A stretch of DNA of 64,000 bases from assembly GCA_001458075.1 (NCBI GenBank), contig LN899469.1:1276659-1340658 (forward strand), in the 5' to 3' direction. Source of the stretch: Idiomarinaceae bacterium HL-53. Lineage in GTDB: Bacteria; Pseudomonadota; Gammaproteobacteria; Enterobacterales; Alteromonadaceae. Below are positions 20,272 through 30,211 of the stretch, in pieces (position 1 is the first letter of the stretch; each line of letters starts with the position of its first letter). The position numbers and the translations under genes are program-made. The notes under the pieces were generated by a model. It was given only the letters and a program-made list of their open reading frames with translations. It had not been told where the DNA came from and ran no database searches.

Positions 20272-21252
20272 CTAGAGTAAGCGAATGGTATGCGCGCCAT
20301 TCGCGAGCGCGACTTGACTGACTTGGGCCGCTTCGCCTAAGCGTAATTTGGCAGGCCCGGTGGGTTCTATAATTAACAACTGAGCTTCACCATCATAAAC
20401 GGTTATTTCGCCCTCTTCTGCAGAAATAGCGACACCAAAAAGCGCGTGTTGCGGCAAATAGATAATACCCATACGTAAATTGGGCATCAGGTTTCTTAAA
20501 ATGGCCGCCATTAGAGTAACTTTGCTATCACAGTCGCCTTGGTTTTCGGCAATCACACGCAAAGGGAAATTAAATCCCGCGCCGCTGCTGTCCAGTCGGT
20601 CCGTGAGTTCGCTATACGGAATGGATTGCACAAAACTCGCAATCACTTCGATATATTCTCTGGGTGTTTTACCCTGCAAATAATGATAAAACGCAGTAGA
20701 AACAGGCTCTACGAGCCCCATTGACTCTTGTGCAATACGAACATGATCGGGCGCAATCCCTCTTTGATTGGGTGGGATCGTTAAAAAGGCTAAATAGTGC
20801 TCTGCGAGTAACTGCTCTATTTCTCGTTGAGCTTGGCGCTGCATGGCTCGCACTCGGCGTTCCGCTTCTTCGCGATCGCGGATGTTGGGATCAAATTCCA
20901 CAATTTTTCGCGTTCCGTTGTATTTTACCTCTAGCTGGTACCAACCTTGTTCCTGTGCATAACGTTGCAACGGCCGGACAATTTGGCGCTGCATACGCGC
21001 GGGCGCTAAGTGGCGACGCGCCTGAGCCGTGTCTTGAGACTGGGAAGTCGGAATTTGAAAACTAATTTGATGCGTTCGTTCGTATTGGTCTTGCCACTGG
21101 TAACGGTATTCAGTTTGCGCTTCTGTTTCGGTGACTTGTCGTGTGAATGATGTTGCAAAGGTGTGAGGGGAGATTAAAAACAGACAGCAGGACAGCAAGC
21201 AAAAGAAATTTGCTTGCGGGCATCGTTTAATTACGTTCAACGAAGCCCACAT
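20272..21252 (-). CDS. Exported transglutaminase-like protein of unknown function
   Basis: 326 residues with an N-terminal hydrophobic stretch (about 14-33) that looks like a signal or anchor. A transglutaminase-like cysteine-protease core is suggested by the ENQGDCDSKVTLMAAILRN segment (Cys near 241), the QHALFGVAI segment (His) and LLIEPTGP in place of the usual D/EPT. A charged helical region with many Arg and Gln covers about 90-160. It starts 6 bases after the stop of the small gene upstream and is probably coupled with it. I do not know the family; it could be a protease or a cross-linking enzyme of the envelope. Confidence 0.72.
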   Translation of the reverse strand: MWASLNVIKRCPQANFFCLLSCCLFLISPHTFATSFTRQVTETEAQTEYRYQWQDQYERTHQISFQIPTSQSQDTAQARRHLAPARMQRQIVRPLQRYAQEQGWYQLEVKYNGTRKIVEFDPNIRDREEAERRVRAMQRQAQREIEQLLAEHYLAFLTIPPNQRGIAPDHVRIAQESMGLVEPVSTAFYHYLQGKTPREYIEVIASFVQSIPYSELTDRLDSSGAGFNFPLRVIAENQGDCDSKVTLMAAILRNLMPNLRMGIIYLPQHALFGVAISAEEGEITVYDGEAQLLIIEPTGPAKLRLGEAAQVSQVALANGAHTIRLL

Positions 21253-21258
21253 AAGGCA

Positions 21259-21549
21259 TTAGAACTTAACTTCGCTAATGGGGTTTTCAACGAACTTGAG
21301 ATCGACTTGATACTCAATACCTCCTGCATTTACGAAGAAGTAGAGCTTTTCGCGCTTGAACAGTTCGTTAAGATAGACATTTTTGACACCAGGTCGGCGA
21401 TCAGGCCGCCAGTCCGTCATCTCTACACCATAGCGACTCACAAGGATATTTTGGAACCGTTCAGGAGTTACGAGCAATAGTTGCTTGTTATCGTCTATTA
21501 ACGTAATCGTATTACCCGTAATACGATACGGTTCTTCTTGTTGGTACAA
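21259..21549 (-). CDS. Small conserved-looking protein of unknown function
   Basis: 96 residues, soluble, no signal peptide. The proposed start is TTG at 21549, supported by a strong GAAGGAG 8 bases upstream and by a good promoter at 21582-21610. It is rich in aromatic residues and short strands (TITLIDDNKQLLLV, YFFVNAGGIEYQVDLKFV), so probably a small beta-rich fold. I do not recognise a family. It is the first gene of a two-gene unit with the transglutaminase-like protein, so a regulator or partner of that protein is possible. Confidence 0.65.
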   Translation of the reverse strand: MYQQEEPYRITGNTITLIDDNKQLLLVTPERFQNILVSRYGVEMTDWRPDRRPGVKNVYLNELFKREKLYFFVNAGGIEYQVDLKFVENPISEVKF

Positions 21550-21581
21550 AGCCTACACTCCTTCTCAAAGTTGCTACTGCC

Positions 21582-21610
21582 ACTATAACTAAAGTTTAAC
21601 TAAGCGCCAA
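21582..21610 (-). promoter_or_regulatory. Sigma70-type promoter of the 96-residue gene
   Basis: Read on the minus strand: TTGGCG (-35, 21605-21610), 17-bp spacer, TATAGT (-10, 21582-21587). Four of six and five of six matches. Transcription would begin about 26 bases before the TTG start codon, leaving room for the GAAGGAG ribosome site. Confidence 0.55.
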
Positions 21611-21713
21611 GTATTTGCACGTTGGTTAACCTTAGATTTGTGTTTGAATTCGTTGACCTTATTGTCTCACTACACGAATATAGATAGCAATATAGCCAAA
21701 AGGTAGTAACTAC

Positions 21714-23090
21714 ATGACGAACAGAGTTGCAGTGATCGGTGCCGGCCCAAGTGGGCTAACCGCAGCCAAGAATTGTCTTGAGGCAGGCCTGGAAGTGGTT
21801 GTTTTTGAAAAGAATAACAAGGTAGGCGGCAACTGGGTTTTTAACAGTAGTACAGGGCATTCGAGTGTGTACGAGAACACCCATATTATTAGCTCGAAGG
21901 TATGGTCTGAATATGAAGACTTCCCCATGCCCAGCGACTATCCCGAGTATCCGAATCATGCGCAACTGCAACGCTATTTTGAGTCGTATGCCCAGCATTT
22001 CCAAGTGCTATCGAATATTCGATTTCAAACAGAAGTGCTTGAAGTTTTGCCGCAAGAGGCCGGATACCTGATTACCTACAAAGATGCCGAAGGTGTTGAG
22101 CAGCATGAAGAGTTCACTCATGTGATGATTGCGAATGGGCACCATTGGAATCCTCGGCACCCGGAATTACCAGGCGAGTATACAGGGGAGTACTTGCATT
22201 CCCATGACTTTAAAGGCGTTAACGACGAGTGGCGTGCAAAACGAGTGTTAGTGATTGGGGCCGGGAATTCAGCCTGCGATGTGGCTGTAGAATCAGCACG
22301 TTTAGCGGCACATGTGAGTTTGAGTGTGAGAAGTGCGCAGTGGTTTTTGCCAAAGTTTATTTTTGGTAAGCCTTCCGATGTGATGGGCAGTCGCATTCCA
22401 ACGTGGGTGCCGAGTCGTTTGCGACAATGGATTCTTACGGTGTTAGTGAAGTTGCTGCAAGGCAATTACGAGAAGAACTATGGCCTGCCGCAACCTAAGA
22501 AGCCCATTTTGAGCCACCACCCAACGGTGAACTCAGATCTATTAGACTTCATTCGGCATGGGAGAATTACGCCGCGTAACCAGATTGTGAAGGTGGAAGG
22601 GAAGTCGGTCACTTTTGCCGACGATAAAACCGCGGAATTCGACACGATCGTTGCATGCACCGGGTTCAAAATTACTTTCCCATTCTTAAGCAAGGACATT
22701 GTGAATTTCGAAGATGCTGAACAGGTTCCACTCTATTTGAAAATGATTCCTGAGCATTTGCCGAACCTTTATTTTATTGGTTTGTTTCAACCGCTCGGGT
22801 GTATTTGGCCACTAGCAGACTATCAAGCCAAGCTTGCAGTGCAAGAAATTATTGGGCGCTATAAACGACCCGAACCTCTAGGGAAGGCGATTGCACGAGA
22901 AATGAAGAACCCGCATTTAAAGTTTGAAGCGGGGAAACGCCATTCAACGGAAGTTGATTATCATCGTTTCAGAAAGGACTTAAAGGCAGCCTTGAAGAAG
23001 GCGCATATTGATATTGGAAAGGCACCGGCGGGTCGCACGAAGTACTATAAAACTTGGCAGCAAAGCTGCGGGCTAACGCGTTATGAATAA
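21714..23090 (+). CDS. Flavin-containing monooxygenase
   Basis: 458-residue FMO-family enzyme that would use FAD, NADPH and oxygen to oxidise a soft nucleophile or to do a Baeyer-Villiger step; the substrate cannot be read. FAD Rossmann motif GAGPSG at 9-14, the VGGNW segment near 41, an FMO-type fingerprint in YLHSHDFKG (near 160), NADPH motif [10 protein letters not shown] near 178, and CTGF near 311 (ATG-like motif). It stands alone with AAAAGGTAG before the ATG and overlaps the ruvX stop region on the opposite strand by 10 bases. Confidence 0.9.
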   Translation: MTNRVAVIGAGPSGLTAAKNCLEAGLEVVVFEKNNKVGGNWVFNSSTGHSSVYENTHIISSKVWSEYEDFPMPSDYPEYPNHAQLQRYFESYAQHFQVLSNIRFQTEVLEVLPQEAGYLITYKDAEGVEQHEEFTHVMIANGHHWNPRHPELPGEYTGEYLHSHDFKGVNDEWRAKRVLVIGAGNSACDVAVESARLAAHVSLSVRSAQWFLPKFIFGKPSDVMGSRIPTWVPSRLRQWILTVLVKLLQGNYEKNYGLPQPKKPILSHHPTVNSDLLDFIRHGRITPRNQIVKVEGKSVTFADDKTAEFDTIVACTGFKITFPFLSKDIVNFEDAEQVPLYLKMIPEHLPNLYFIGLFQPLGCIWPLADYQAKLAVQEIIGRYKRPEPLGKAIAREMKNPHLKFEAGKRHSTEVDYHRFRKDLKAALKKAHIDIGKAPAGRTKYYKTWQQSCGLTRYE

Positions 23091-23518
23091 AGGGTGGATA
23101 GATAGTCTTCTGCAATGAGGCAGGCAGAGACACTGTCCACCTTATCTTTACTGAGACCTTTAAAACCATACTCAGAGAATATCTCTTCACGGGCACTCAC
23201 GGTCGTGAGCCGTTCGTCTTGCAATAACACATTTACACCAAACCTGCCGTGCAAACGGTTGGCAAACTGTCGTGCTAGTTCTGTTAGCGGCTGCTCTGTG
23301 CCGTCCATATTGAGTGGTAGGCCGACGACACAAGTGTGAGGTTGCCAGGTATCCAGTAGTTTCTTTACCAACTCCCATTGCGGTTGACCTTCTTTGGCTT
23401 TGAGTGCCGCAAGTGGGCTCGCGCTACCCGTTAAACTTTGCCCAACCGCAACACCAATACTACGTGTACCAAAATCGAAAGCGAGTATGGTTATCGCTGC
23501 GCAGGGAGAGCTAGGCAT
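23081..23518 (-). CDS. ruvX: RuvX/YqgF, pre-16S rRNA nuclease of the RNase H fold
   Basis: 145 residues. Matures the 5' end of 16S rRNA in E. coli (YqgF). RNase H-like acidic sites: the Asp in [10 protein letters not shown], the Glu in DERLTTVSA, and the Asp in [23 protein letters not shown] is the typical middle motif. Start ATG at 23518 overlaps the end of yqgE by 8 bases; the longer open frame upstream lies inside yqgE. Last gene of the rsmE-gshB-yqgE-ruvX cluster. Confidence 0.93.
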   Translation of the reverse strand: MPSSPCAAITILAFDFGTRSIGVAVGQSLTGSASPLAALKAKEGQPQWELVKKLLDTWQPHTCVVGLPLNMDGTEQPLTELARQFANRLHGRFGVNVLLQDERLTTVSAREEIFSEYGFKGLSKDKVDSVSACLIAEDYLSTLYS

Positions 23519-24080
23519 GGCCTGCCTGACTACTGAGTTGCCAAATATCGATACCCAGTTTTGACGTGGCTTTTTCCCAACGTTCATTACTGGGTGTTTT
23601 GAAAAGTAAGTCGGAGTCGGCAGGAATAGTAAGCCAGCTGTTATCGGCAATTTCTTGTTCTAACTGCCCAGCTTCCCAGCCCGCATAACCCAGCATCAGT
23701 AAATAGTGTGCCGGTGCCTGTTCGGAGCCGAAGGCAGCCAGTATATCTTTGGAGGTCGTGACCATAATGTCATCACTAAGTTGCAGGCTACTTTTCCATC
23801 CTTTTTGAGGTGAATGGATGACAAAGCCCCGATCGGTGGCTACTGGGCCTCCTGCGTAGACATGTTTACTGTCTAGACGACCGCCCTTGGGTACTTCTAT
23901 TTCTATTTGTTCGAGTAGCTTGTCTAGGGTTAGCTCAACCGGTTGATTCACAATTAGTCCCATCGCACCGTCATCGTTATGTTCACATACGTACGTTACC
24001 GAGCGATGAAAAAACGGATCGTCCAAACCTGGCATGGCGATTAAGAAGTGGTTTTGAAAGCTAGTCGTCGCGTCGCTCAA
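23511..24080 (-). CDS. yqgE: UPF0301/AlgH family protein YqgE
   Basis: 189 residues, matching the YqgE family across its length ([38 protein letters not shown]). Function is not settled; AlgH was named from alginate work in Pseudomonas. The start appears to be TTG at 24080 preceded by TAGGT: the conserved region begins at residue 10 and the next Met is too far in. Lies between gshB and ruvX as in most gammaproteobacteria. Confidence 0.92.
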   Translation of the reverse strand: MSDATTSFQNHFLIAMPGLDDPFFHRSVTYVCEHNDDGAMGLIVNQPVELTLDKLLEQIEIEVPKGGRLDSKHVYAGGPVATDRGFVIHSPQKGWKSSLQLSDDIMVTTSKDILAAFGSEQAPAHYLLMLGYAGWEAGQLEQEIADNSWLTIPADSDLLFKTPSNERWEKATSKLGIDIWQLSSQAGHA

Positions 24081-24102
24081 ATTGATTTACCTATGTCCTA
24101 AT

Positions 24103-25044
24103 TTAAAGGTCTGCTTCAATTGCAGTAAAGAATAACTCAGCAATGTTCAGGTTGTAAGCTGCTTCAATTTCGCGCATGCACGTGGGGCTGGTGACATTAA
24201 TCTCGGTAATTCGGTCGCCAATGACGTCTAGACCCACTAAATATAAGCCTTTTTCTTTCAACACAGGGCCCACCGCGCGCGCTAACTGCCAATCTGAATC
24301 AGACAACGGCTGTGCGCGACCGGCACCGCCTGCAGCTAAGTTACCTCTTGTTTCTCCTGCCGAGGGAATGCGTGCTAAGGCGTATGGAACAGGTTCACCA
24401 TTAATAATGAGAATTCGTTTGTCGCCGTCTTTAATGGCTGGCAAGTACTCTTGCACCATTGCATAGCGTGAACCATGCGCGGTGAGTGTTTCAATAATCA
24501 CCCCTAAATTGTTGCCATCTTCATTCACTTTGAAAATCGACGCACCACCCATACCATCTAAAGGCTTTAAAATAATGGTGCCATGTTTTGCATGAAAGGC
24601 TCTAATTTGTTCGGCACTGCGTGTTACGAGCGTTGCTGGAATCAGATCTGGGAACCATGCGGTGAACAGTTTCTCACTGCAATCTCGCAGGCTTTGTGGA
24701 TTGTTGGCGATCAATGCTCCATCTCGTTTCGCGAGCTCTAAAATGTGCGTGGCGTATACAAATTCGATATCAAAAGGTGGATCTTTACGCATAATAATCG
24801 CGTCCAACTCACCCAATTTCAGCGTTTCACGCGCTCCGAGCGTATAGAAATCCTCTTTTTGATCGACCACGTGAAGGGAGCGAGCGCTGCCAAACGGTGT
24901 ACCGCCCTCAATGTAGAGGTCGGCAAGTTCAAAATAAAAAAGCTCATGGCCCCGAGCTTGCGCCTCTAATGCGAGTCGAAAACTGGTGTCTTTATAGGTT
25001 TTAATGTCTGCAATCGGATCCATCACGATACCTATGCGTGCCAT
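24103..25044 (-). CDS. gshB: Glutathione synthetase
   Basis: ATP-grasp ligase joining gamma-glutamylcysteine and glycine to give glutathione. 313 residues (E. coli 315). N-terminal domain begins IGIVMDPIADIKTYKDTSF; IMRKDPPFD near 86, KPLDGMGGASIF (ATP site) near 160, and NVTSPTCMREIE near the end are all intact. GAGGAGA lies 6 bases before the ATG. Confidence 0.97.
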   Translation of the reverse strand: MARIGIVMDPIADIKTYKDTSFRLALEAQARGHELFYFELADLYIEGGTPFGSARSLHVVDQKEDFYTLGARETLKLGELDAIIMRKDPPFDIEFVYATHILELAKRDGALIANNPQSLRDCSEKLFTAWFPDLIPATLVTRSAEQIRAFHAKHGTIILKPLDGMGGASIFKVNEDGNNLGVIIETLTAHGSRYAMVQEYLPAIKDGDKRILIINGEPVPYALARIPSAGETRGNLAAGGAGRAQPLSDSDWQLARAVGPVLKEKGLYLVGLDVIGDRITEINVTSPTCMREIEAAYNLNIAELFFTAIEADL

Positions 25045-25065
25045 TTGCTTCTCCTCTTTGAGTTG

Positions 25066-25791
25066 TTACAAGTCGCCTTGCGTTAATTGTAGCGCGGTAA
25101 TGGCCGCGAGTGCAGCCGTTTCTGTTCGCAAAATTCTTGGGCCTAATCGCACGCCAATGGCTCGATGGGTTTGGCATAGATCGACCTCTTGTGCGCTGAA
25201 GCCACCTTCCGGCCCAATCATTAAGCCAAATGCTTCCCTTTTTTCGAGCTGTGCAATACTCGATGCCGCTTGTGGCTCAAGTATCACTTTAGTGAGTTCT
25301 ACATGTTGCTGAAGCCATTCCGTAAGTGTCATCGGTGTGTGTACTACGGGCACAAAGTTGCGGCCGCTTTGCTCGCAAGCACTGATGACAATACGTTGCC
25401 ATTGTTGGACTTTTTTGTCTAATCGGTCGCCTTGCAATTTCACTGTGCAGCGTTCGGTAAAAAGAGGGGTAATTTCATGAACACCAAGCTCAACCGATTT
25501 CTGTAAAACGAAATCCATGCGGTCGCCACGTGATATACCCTGAGCTAGGTGCAGTTTTATCGGCGACTCGGAGTTAGCCAGAGTACTGGCAAGTATTTTA
25601 ACTTGCACATGTTTTTTGCTGGCGTTTTGAATTTCTGCTGCGTACGCATGCAAATCACCACAAAAGAGTTCTAAACGGGCTCCTTGCCCAAGGCGCAGTA
25701 CACGGCCCACATGGTTTGCCGCCTCTTCAGTTAAGTCAATGATCTGATCTAACTGAAGGGGCTCAGGATGATAAATACGCGGGATTCTCAT
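25066..25791 (-). CDS. rsmE: 16S rRNA m3U1498 methyltransferase RsmE
   Basis: SPOUT-class methyltransferase of 241 residues. N-terminal PUA-like domain (HVGRVLRLGQGARLELFCG) and C-terminal trefoil knot with GPEGGFSAQEVDL and LGPRILRTETAALAA, the SAM-binding signature. It follows metK, its cofactor supplier, after two bases, and precedes gshB. Confidence 0.96.
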   Translation of the reverse strand: MRIPRIYHPEPLQLDQIIDLTEEAANHVGRVLRLGQGARLELFCGDLHAYAAEIQNASKKHVQVKILASTLANSESPIKLHLAQGISRGDRMDFVLQKSVELGVHEITPLFTERCTVKLQGDRLDKKVQQWQRIVISACEQSGRNFVPVVHTPMTLTEWLQQHVELTKVILEPQAASSIAQLEKREAFGLMIGPEGGFSAQEVDLCQTHRAIGVRLGPRILRTETAALAAITALQLTQGDL

Positions 25792-25793
25792 GG

Positions 25794-26936
25794 TTACAAC
25801 GAAGCCTTGAGCGCCTCTACTTTATCCGTGCGCTCCCACGGGAATTCGTTCCGGCCGAAATGGCCATAGGCTGCGGTCGCTTTATAAATGGGGTGCTCCA
25901 GGTCGAGCATTTGAATTAACCCATATGGGCGCAAATCAAAGTGCTCACGCACCAAGCGAATCAGTGTTTCTTCGCTGTGCGAGCTAGTACCGAACGTATC
26001 GATACTGATGGATGTTGGCTCTGCAACACCAATGGCGTAAGAAACTTGCAGTTCACAACGCTTCGCCAAGCCGGCTGCCACCAAGTTCTTCGCTACATAG
26101 CGCGCCGCATAAGCTGCACTGCGGTCGACTTTAGAAGGATCTTTACCCGAGAATGCTCCCCCACCATGTCGCGCCATACCGCCATAGGTATCAACGATAA
26201 TTTTGCGGCCTGTCAGTCCACAATCACCCATTGGCCCACCAATTACAAAGCGACCGGTTGGGTTAATGTGAAACTTCGTGTCTTTGTGAATCCATTCTGC
26301 AGGGAGTACTGGTTTAATGATGGTTTCCATGACTGCTTCGCGCAGATCATCGAGTGAAATAGACTCGCAGTGCTGAGTTGAAAGTACAACCGCATCAATG
26401 CCGACAGGCTTGCCATCTTCGTAGACGAAGGTTAATTGACTTTTCGCATCTGGGCGTAACCAAGAGAGTTCTCCGCGTCGAACTTCAGCTTGGCGCTGCA
26501 CCAGCCGATGAGAATACATGATCGGCGCAGGCATCAACTGTTCAGTTTCGTCTGAGGCATATCCGAACATGAGGCCTTGGTCGCCCGCGCCTTGTTCACG
26601 TGGGTCACCCCGGTCAACGCCTTGGTTAATATCTGAAGACTGTTTACCAATCGCATTTAAAACTGCACAGCTACTACCATCAAAACCCATGTCTGAGTGA
26701 GTGTAACCGATTTCCCGAACGGTATTTCGGGTTAACTCTTCAATATCTACCCAAGCAGACGTATTAATTTCACCACCTACGAGCACCATTCCGGTTTTCA
26801 CAAACGTTTCACAGGCAACACGGGCACGCGGGTCTTGTTCTAAGATTGCGTCGAGTACAGCGTCAGAGATCTGGTCTGCAATTTTGTCGGGATGTCCCTC
26901 AGAAACCGATTCAGAGGTAAATACATGACGAGTCAT
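25794..26936 (-). CDS. metK: S-adenosylmethionine synthetase
   Basis: Makes SAM from methionine and ATP. 380 residues from the ATG at 26936 ([22 protein letters not shown] is its first part); the open frame extends 17 codons further upstream without family similarity. Signatures [12 protein letters not shown] and the glycine-rich [19 protein letters not shown] are complete. First gene of the run metK-rsmE-gshB-yqgE-ruvX. A perfect MetJ box lies about 110 bases upstream, so repression by MetJ with SAM is likely. Confidence 0.97.
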   Translation of the reverse strand: MTRHVFTSESVSEGHPDKIADQISDAVLDAILEQDPRARVACETFVKTGMVLVGGEINTSAWVDIEELTRNTVREIGYTHSDMGFDGSSCAVLNAIGKQSSDINQGVDRGDPREQGAGDQGLMFGYASDETEQLMPAPIMYSHRLVQRQAEVRRGELSWLRPDAKSQLTFVYEDGKPVGIDAVVLSTQHCESISLDDLREAVMETIIKPVLPAEWIHKDTKFHINPTGRFVIGGPMGDCGLTGRKIIVDTYGGMARHGGGAFSGKDPSKVDRSAAYAARYVAKNLVAAGLAKRCELQVSYAIGVAEPTSISIDTFGTSSHSEETLIRLVREHFDLRPYGLIQMLDLEHPIYKATAAYGHFGRNEFPWERTDKVEALKASL

Positions 26937-27042
26937 AGGCGTTTTAATTCTCTTTTGAATGTGATGAAAAAAATAGGTTATGCGCAAGTACGAATGTTAA
27001 TGACAGAAAGACTACGTGAAAACGAAAAAAAAATCCAGAAAT

Positions 27043-27058
27043 AGACGTCTAAAAGGCT
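27043..27058 (-). promoter_or_regulatory. MetJ operator upstream of metK
   Basis: A perfect 8-base met box AGACGTCT (27043-27050) is followed directly by AAAAGGCT (5 of 8 matches), giving the tandem 8-base spacing that MetJ dimers need. It lies between divergent metK and tkt, 107 bases from the metK ATG. The match is seen; control of metK by MetJ is established in enterobacteria and inferred here. Confidence 0.65.
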
Positions 27059-27066
27059 AAATAAAA

Positions 27067-27148
27067 ATGATTGAGGTGCTATTGATTTGCGCACCGAGCT
27101 CAGATGGTGGACAATATCGCGCCATGCACAATCGGTGTGGTCAATCAT
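27067..27148 (+). other. Nested-hairpin element upstream of tkt
   Basis: Three inverted repeats sit inside one another: ATGATTGA/TCAATCAT (27067-27074 with 27141-27148), GCACCGA/TCGGTGT (27091-27097 with 27132-27138, one G-U) and ATGGTG/CGCCAT (27104-27109 with 27120-27125, one G-U) around a 10-base loop. The element ends 19 bases before the tkt ATG. It may be a folded mRNA leader or a large DNA operator; I know no matching family. A weak promoter (TTGCGC-17-GACAAT from 27087) would start transcription within it, which argues against the leader reading if real. Confidence 0.4.
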
Positions 27149-27167
27149 TTCTGAAAGGGGTTTAAAC

Positions 27168-29159
27168 ATGGCAGAACGTCGCAGATTCGCGAATGCAATT
27201 CGTGCACTCAGCATGGATGCGGTACAGAAGGCAAAATCAGGACATCCTGGTGCGCCCATGGGCATGGCAGACATCGCAGAAGTATTGTGGCGCGACTACA
27301 TGAACCATAACCCGATCAATCCTGACTGGGCGAATCGCGATCGCTTCGTACTCTCGAATGGCCACGGCTCTATGTTGATCTATTCACTTCTGCATTTAAC
27401 TGGCTACGCGTTGAGCATTGACGATTTGAAAGCGTTCCGCCAGTTGCACTCGAAAACCCCAGGGCATCCAGAATATGGGTATGCACCGGGGATTGAAACG
27501 ACAACTGGGCCCTTGGGCCAAGGTATTTCGAATGCGGTGGGCATGGCGATCGCGGAAAAAGCGCTCGCTGCGCAGTTTAACCGCGACGCGCATGCAGTGG
27601 TTGATCATTACACGTATACCTTCCTTGGTGACGGCTGCTTGATGGAAGGGATTTCGCACGAAGTTTGCTCACTCGCTGGTACCTTAGGGCTGGGTAAATT
27701 AATCGCATTTTACGATGACAACGGCATCTCAATTGACGGTGAAGTAGAAGGCTGGTTTACCGACGATACGCAAAAGCGTTTTGAAAGCTACGGCTGGCAA
27801 GTGATTGCAGGTGTAGACGGTCATGATAGCGTTGCCGTTAAAGAAGCTATTGAACAGGCTCGTGCAGACCATGCAAGGCCGACACTCATTATCTGCAAAA
27901 CCATCATTGGTTTTGGTGCGCCGAATAAACAGGGAACAGAGAGCTGTCACGGAGCGCCTCTGGGTGACGACGAGATCGCGTTAGCGCGCAAAGAGCTTAA
28001 CTGGGAATATGCTCCCTTTGAGATTCCTAACGATGTAAAAGAAGCTTGGTCGGCAATTGATCAAGGACGAGAAAAAGAAGCGCAGTGGAACGAACTATTT
28101 GCAGACTATGAAGCGAAATATCCAGAGCTTGCAGCAGAATTCAAACGTCGAATGGCGGGTGAGTTACCAAGCGATTGGCGCGCGAAAACCGATGCTTGGA
28201 TTGAATCATTACAAGCAACCCCAACCTCAGTTGCGACTCGAAAAGCGTCACAGAACGCCCTGAATGAGTTAGGACCTATGCTTCCCGAATTGATGGGCGG
28301 TTCGGCCGATTTAGCTGGCTCTAACCTTACTATTTGGAATGGAAGCCAACCCTTAACGGCGCAAGATGCTTCTGGAAACTACATTTACTATGGTGTTCGT
28401 GAATTCGGGATGTCTGCCATTATGAACGGTATTGCCTTGCACGGTGGCTTTAAGACCTACGGTGCAACGTTTCTAATGTTTATGGAGTATGCGCGGAACG
28501 CAGTACGAATGTCGGCACTCATGAAACAGCCAGTGATCTACGTATATACGCATGATTCTATTGGCTTAGGAGAAGATGGGCCAACGCATCAACCGGTAGA
28601 GCAGCTCGCGAGCTTGCGTTACACACCGAATATGCAAACTTGGCGCCCATGTGATCAAGTGGAGTCAGCGGTGGCGTGGCAAGCAAGTTTGGAACGTTAC
28701 GACGGGCCAACGGCACTTATTTTTACCCGTCAAGGACTCCCGCAACAATCTCGTAGTGCTGAGCAATTAGTGAATGTTCGCCGCGGTGGTTATGTTCTAG
28801 TCGATTGTGAAGGCACACCGGATCTGATCTTGATTGCGACTGGCTCTGAAGTTTCACTTGCGGTCGAGGCTGCGAAAGTCTTGAGCGACAAGGGTGAGAA
28901 GGTGCGCGTCGTGTCGATGCCAAGTAGCTGTGTGTTTGAGCGTCAAGAGTCTGATTATAAAGAGTCTGTGTTGCCTGCGGCAGTGCGTCGTCGGATAGCG
29001 GTTGAAGCAGGAATTGCAGATTACTGGCACAAGTATGTGGGTTTAGACGGCAAAGTTTTAGGCATGACGACATTCGGTGAATCGGCTCCTGCCGAGGATC
29101 TCTTTAAGCACTTTGGTTTCACCGTCGACAATTTAGTTGCGCTTGCGCAAGAGGTCTAA
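27168..29159 (+). CDS. tkt: Transketolase
   Basis: Thiamine diphosphate enzyme moving two-carbon units between sugar phosphates in the pentose phosphate pathway. 663 residues, the same as E. coli TktA. N-terminal [13 protein letters not shown] motif [13 protein letters not shown] ending with DDNGIS, the middle domain [11 protein letters not shown] and the DGPTHQP motif are intact. The ATG at 27168 follows AAAGGGG; the open frame upstream runs into the leader hairpin. First gene of tkt-epd-pgk-fba; its product supplies erythrose-4-phosphate for the next gene. Confidence 0.97.
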   Translation: MAERRRFANAIRALSMDAVQKAKSGHPGAPMGMADIAEVLWRDYMNHNPINPDWANRDRFVLSNGHGSMLIYSLLHLTGYALSIDDLKAFRQLHSKTPGHPEYGYAPGIETTTGPLGQGISNAVGMAIAEKALAAQFNRDAHAVVDHYTYTFLGDGCLMEGISHEVCSLAGTLGLGKLIAFYDDNGISIDGEVEGWFTDDTQKRFESYGWQVIAGVDGHDSVAVKEAIEQARADHARPTLIICKTIIGFGAPNKQGTESCHGAPLGDDEIALARKELNWEYAPFEIPNDVKEAWSAIDQGREKEAQWNELFADYEAKYPELAAEFKRRMAGELPSDWRAKTDAWIESLQATPTSVATRKASQNALNELGPMLPELMGGSADLAGSNLTIWNGSQPLTAQDASGNYIYYGVREFGMSAIMNGIALHGGFKTYGATFLMFMEYARNAVRMSALMKQPVIYVYTHDSIGLGEDGPTHQPVEQLASLRYTPNMQTWRPCDQVESAVAWQASLERYDGPTALIFTRQGLPQQSRSAEQLVNVRRGGYVLVDCEGTPDLILIATGSEVSLAVEAAKVLSDKGEKVRVVSMPSSCVFERQESDYKESVLPAAVRRRIAVEAGIADYWHKYVGLDGKVLGMTTFGESAPAEDLFKHFGFTVDNLVALAQEV

Positions 29160-30182
29160 ATGAGTGCTCGCCCGCTCAAGGTTGCGATTAATGGCTTCGG
29201 TCGAATTGGCCGAAGCATTCTGCGTGCCTGGATGGAAGGTGCATTGCAGCAACAAATTGAGATTGTTGCCATCAATGAACTCGCTGAATTGAGCGCAATC
29301 GCGCATTTGCTCAAATACGATTCAACGCATGGGCGGTGTCCCTTTGAGGTTGCGATCGAGGGAAATACACTTCGAGTAGGAAATAATCATATTCAGATTA
29401 GCCATGAGCAAGATTTGAGCGTCTTGCCTTGGGCGACTCAGCAAATCGATGTGGTTCTTGAATGTACCGGTGTATTCCACTCTCGCGCTCATGCAGAGCA
29501 GCATTTAGCTGCCGGTGCAAAGTGGGTGGTGTTCTCACATCCGGCCGACGCCGATGTAGATGTAACGGTGATCCAAGGCGTGAACCAGCAAAGCCTGAAT
29601 GAGTCACACCGAATCATTTCAAATGGTTCGTGCACCACCAATTGTATTGTGCCGGTTATTCAAGCGCTCGACGACGCGTTTGGTGTAGACAGCGGCACGA
29701 TCACCACGATTCACTCGGTCATGAACGATCAACAAGTGATCGATAGTTTTCATGGGAATTTGCGCCTTGCGCGGGCGGCTTCTCAATCGATCATTCCGGT
29801 TGATACACGGTTGGCCCGAGGCATTGAACGCATTTTACCGAAGTTTGCAGGGCGCTTTGAAGCGATTGCTGTGCGAGTTCCCACAACGAACGTTACGGCC
29901 ATGGATTTGAGCGTGACGCTGGACACTGACGTGTCGATTGAGCAAGTAAATCAAGCATTGCTGACCGCAGCAAAAGGCAGCTTGCGGGGCATCTTAGGTT
30001 TTGAAGTAGAGCCACTCGTTTCTGCAGATTTCATTCACGACCCAAGGTCTTGTGTCGTAGACGGTACACAAACCCGAGTGAGTCATAAGCGTTTAGTAAA
30101 AGTACTCTGCTGGTGTGATAACGAGTGGGGTTTTGCCAATAGAATGTTAGATACAACGGCCGATTTAGCAGCTTTCAGTTGA
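29160..30182 (+). CDS. epd: Erythrose-4-phosphate dehydrogenase Epd
   Basis: GAPDH-family enzyme of 340 residues. NAD fold at [10 protein letters not shown]; catalytic Cys in SNGSCTTNC near 158. Epd rather than glycolytic GAPDH is favoured by [14 protein letters not shown] and [18 protein letters not shown], both typical of E. coli Epd, and by position before pgk. It oxidises erythrose-4-phosphate for vitamin B6 synthesis; some relatives also act on glyceraldehyde-3-phosphate. The ATG directly follows the tkt stop. Confidence 0.92.
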   Translation: MSARPLKVAINGFGRIGRSILRAWMEGALQQQIEIVAINELAELSAIAHLLKYDSTHGRCPFEVAIEGNTLRVGNNHIQISHEQDLSVLPWATQQIDVVLECTGVFHSRAHAEQHLAAGAKWVVFSHPADADVDVTVIQGVNQQSLNESHRIISNGSCTTNCIVPVIQALDDAFGVDSGTITTIHSVMNDQQVIDSFHGNLRLARAASQSIIPVDTRLARGIERILPKFAGRFEAIAVRVPTTNVTAMDLSVTLDTDVSIEQVNQALLTAAKGSLRGILGFEVEPLVSADFIHDPRSCVVDGTQTRVSHKRLVKVLCWCDNEWGFANRMLDTTADLAAFS

Positions 30183-30211
30183 AGCCTTGTATTGCGAAAG
30201 AGGATGTTGAA

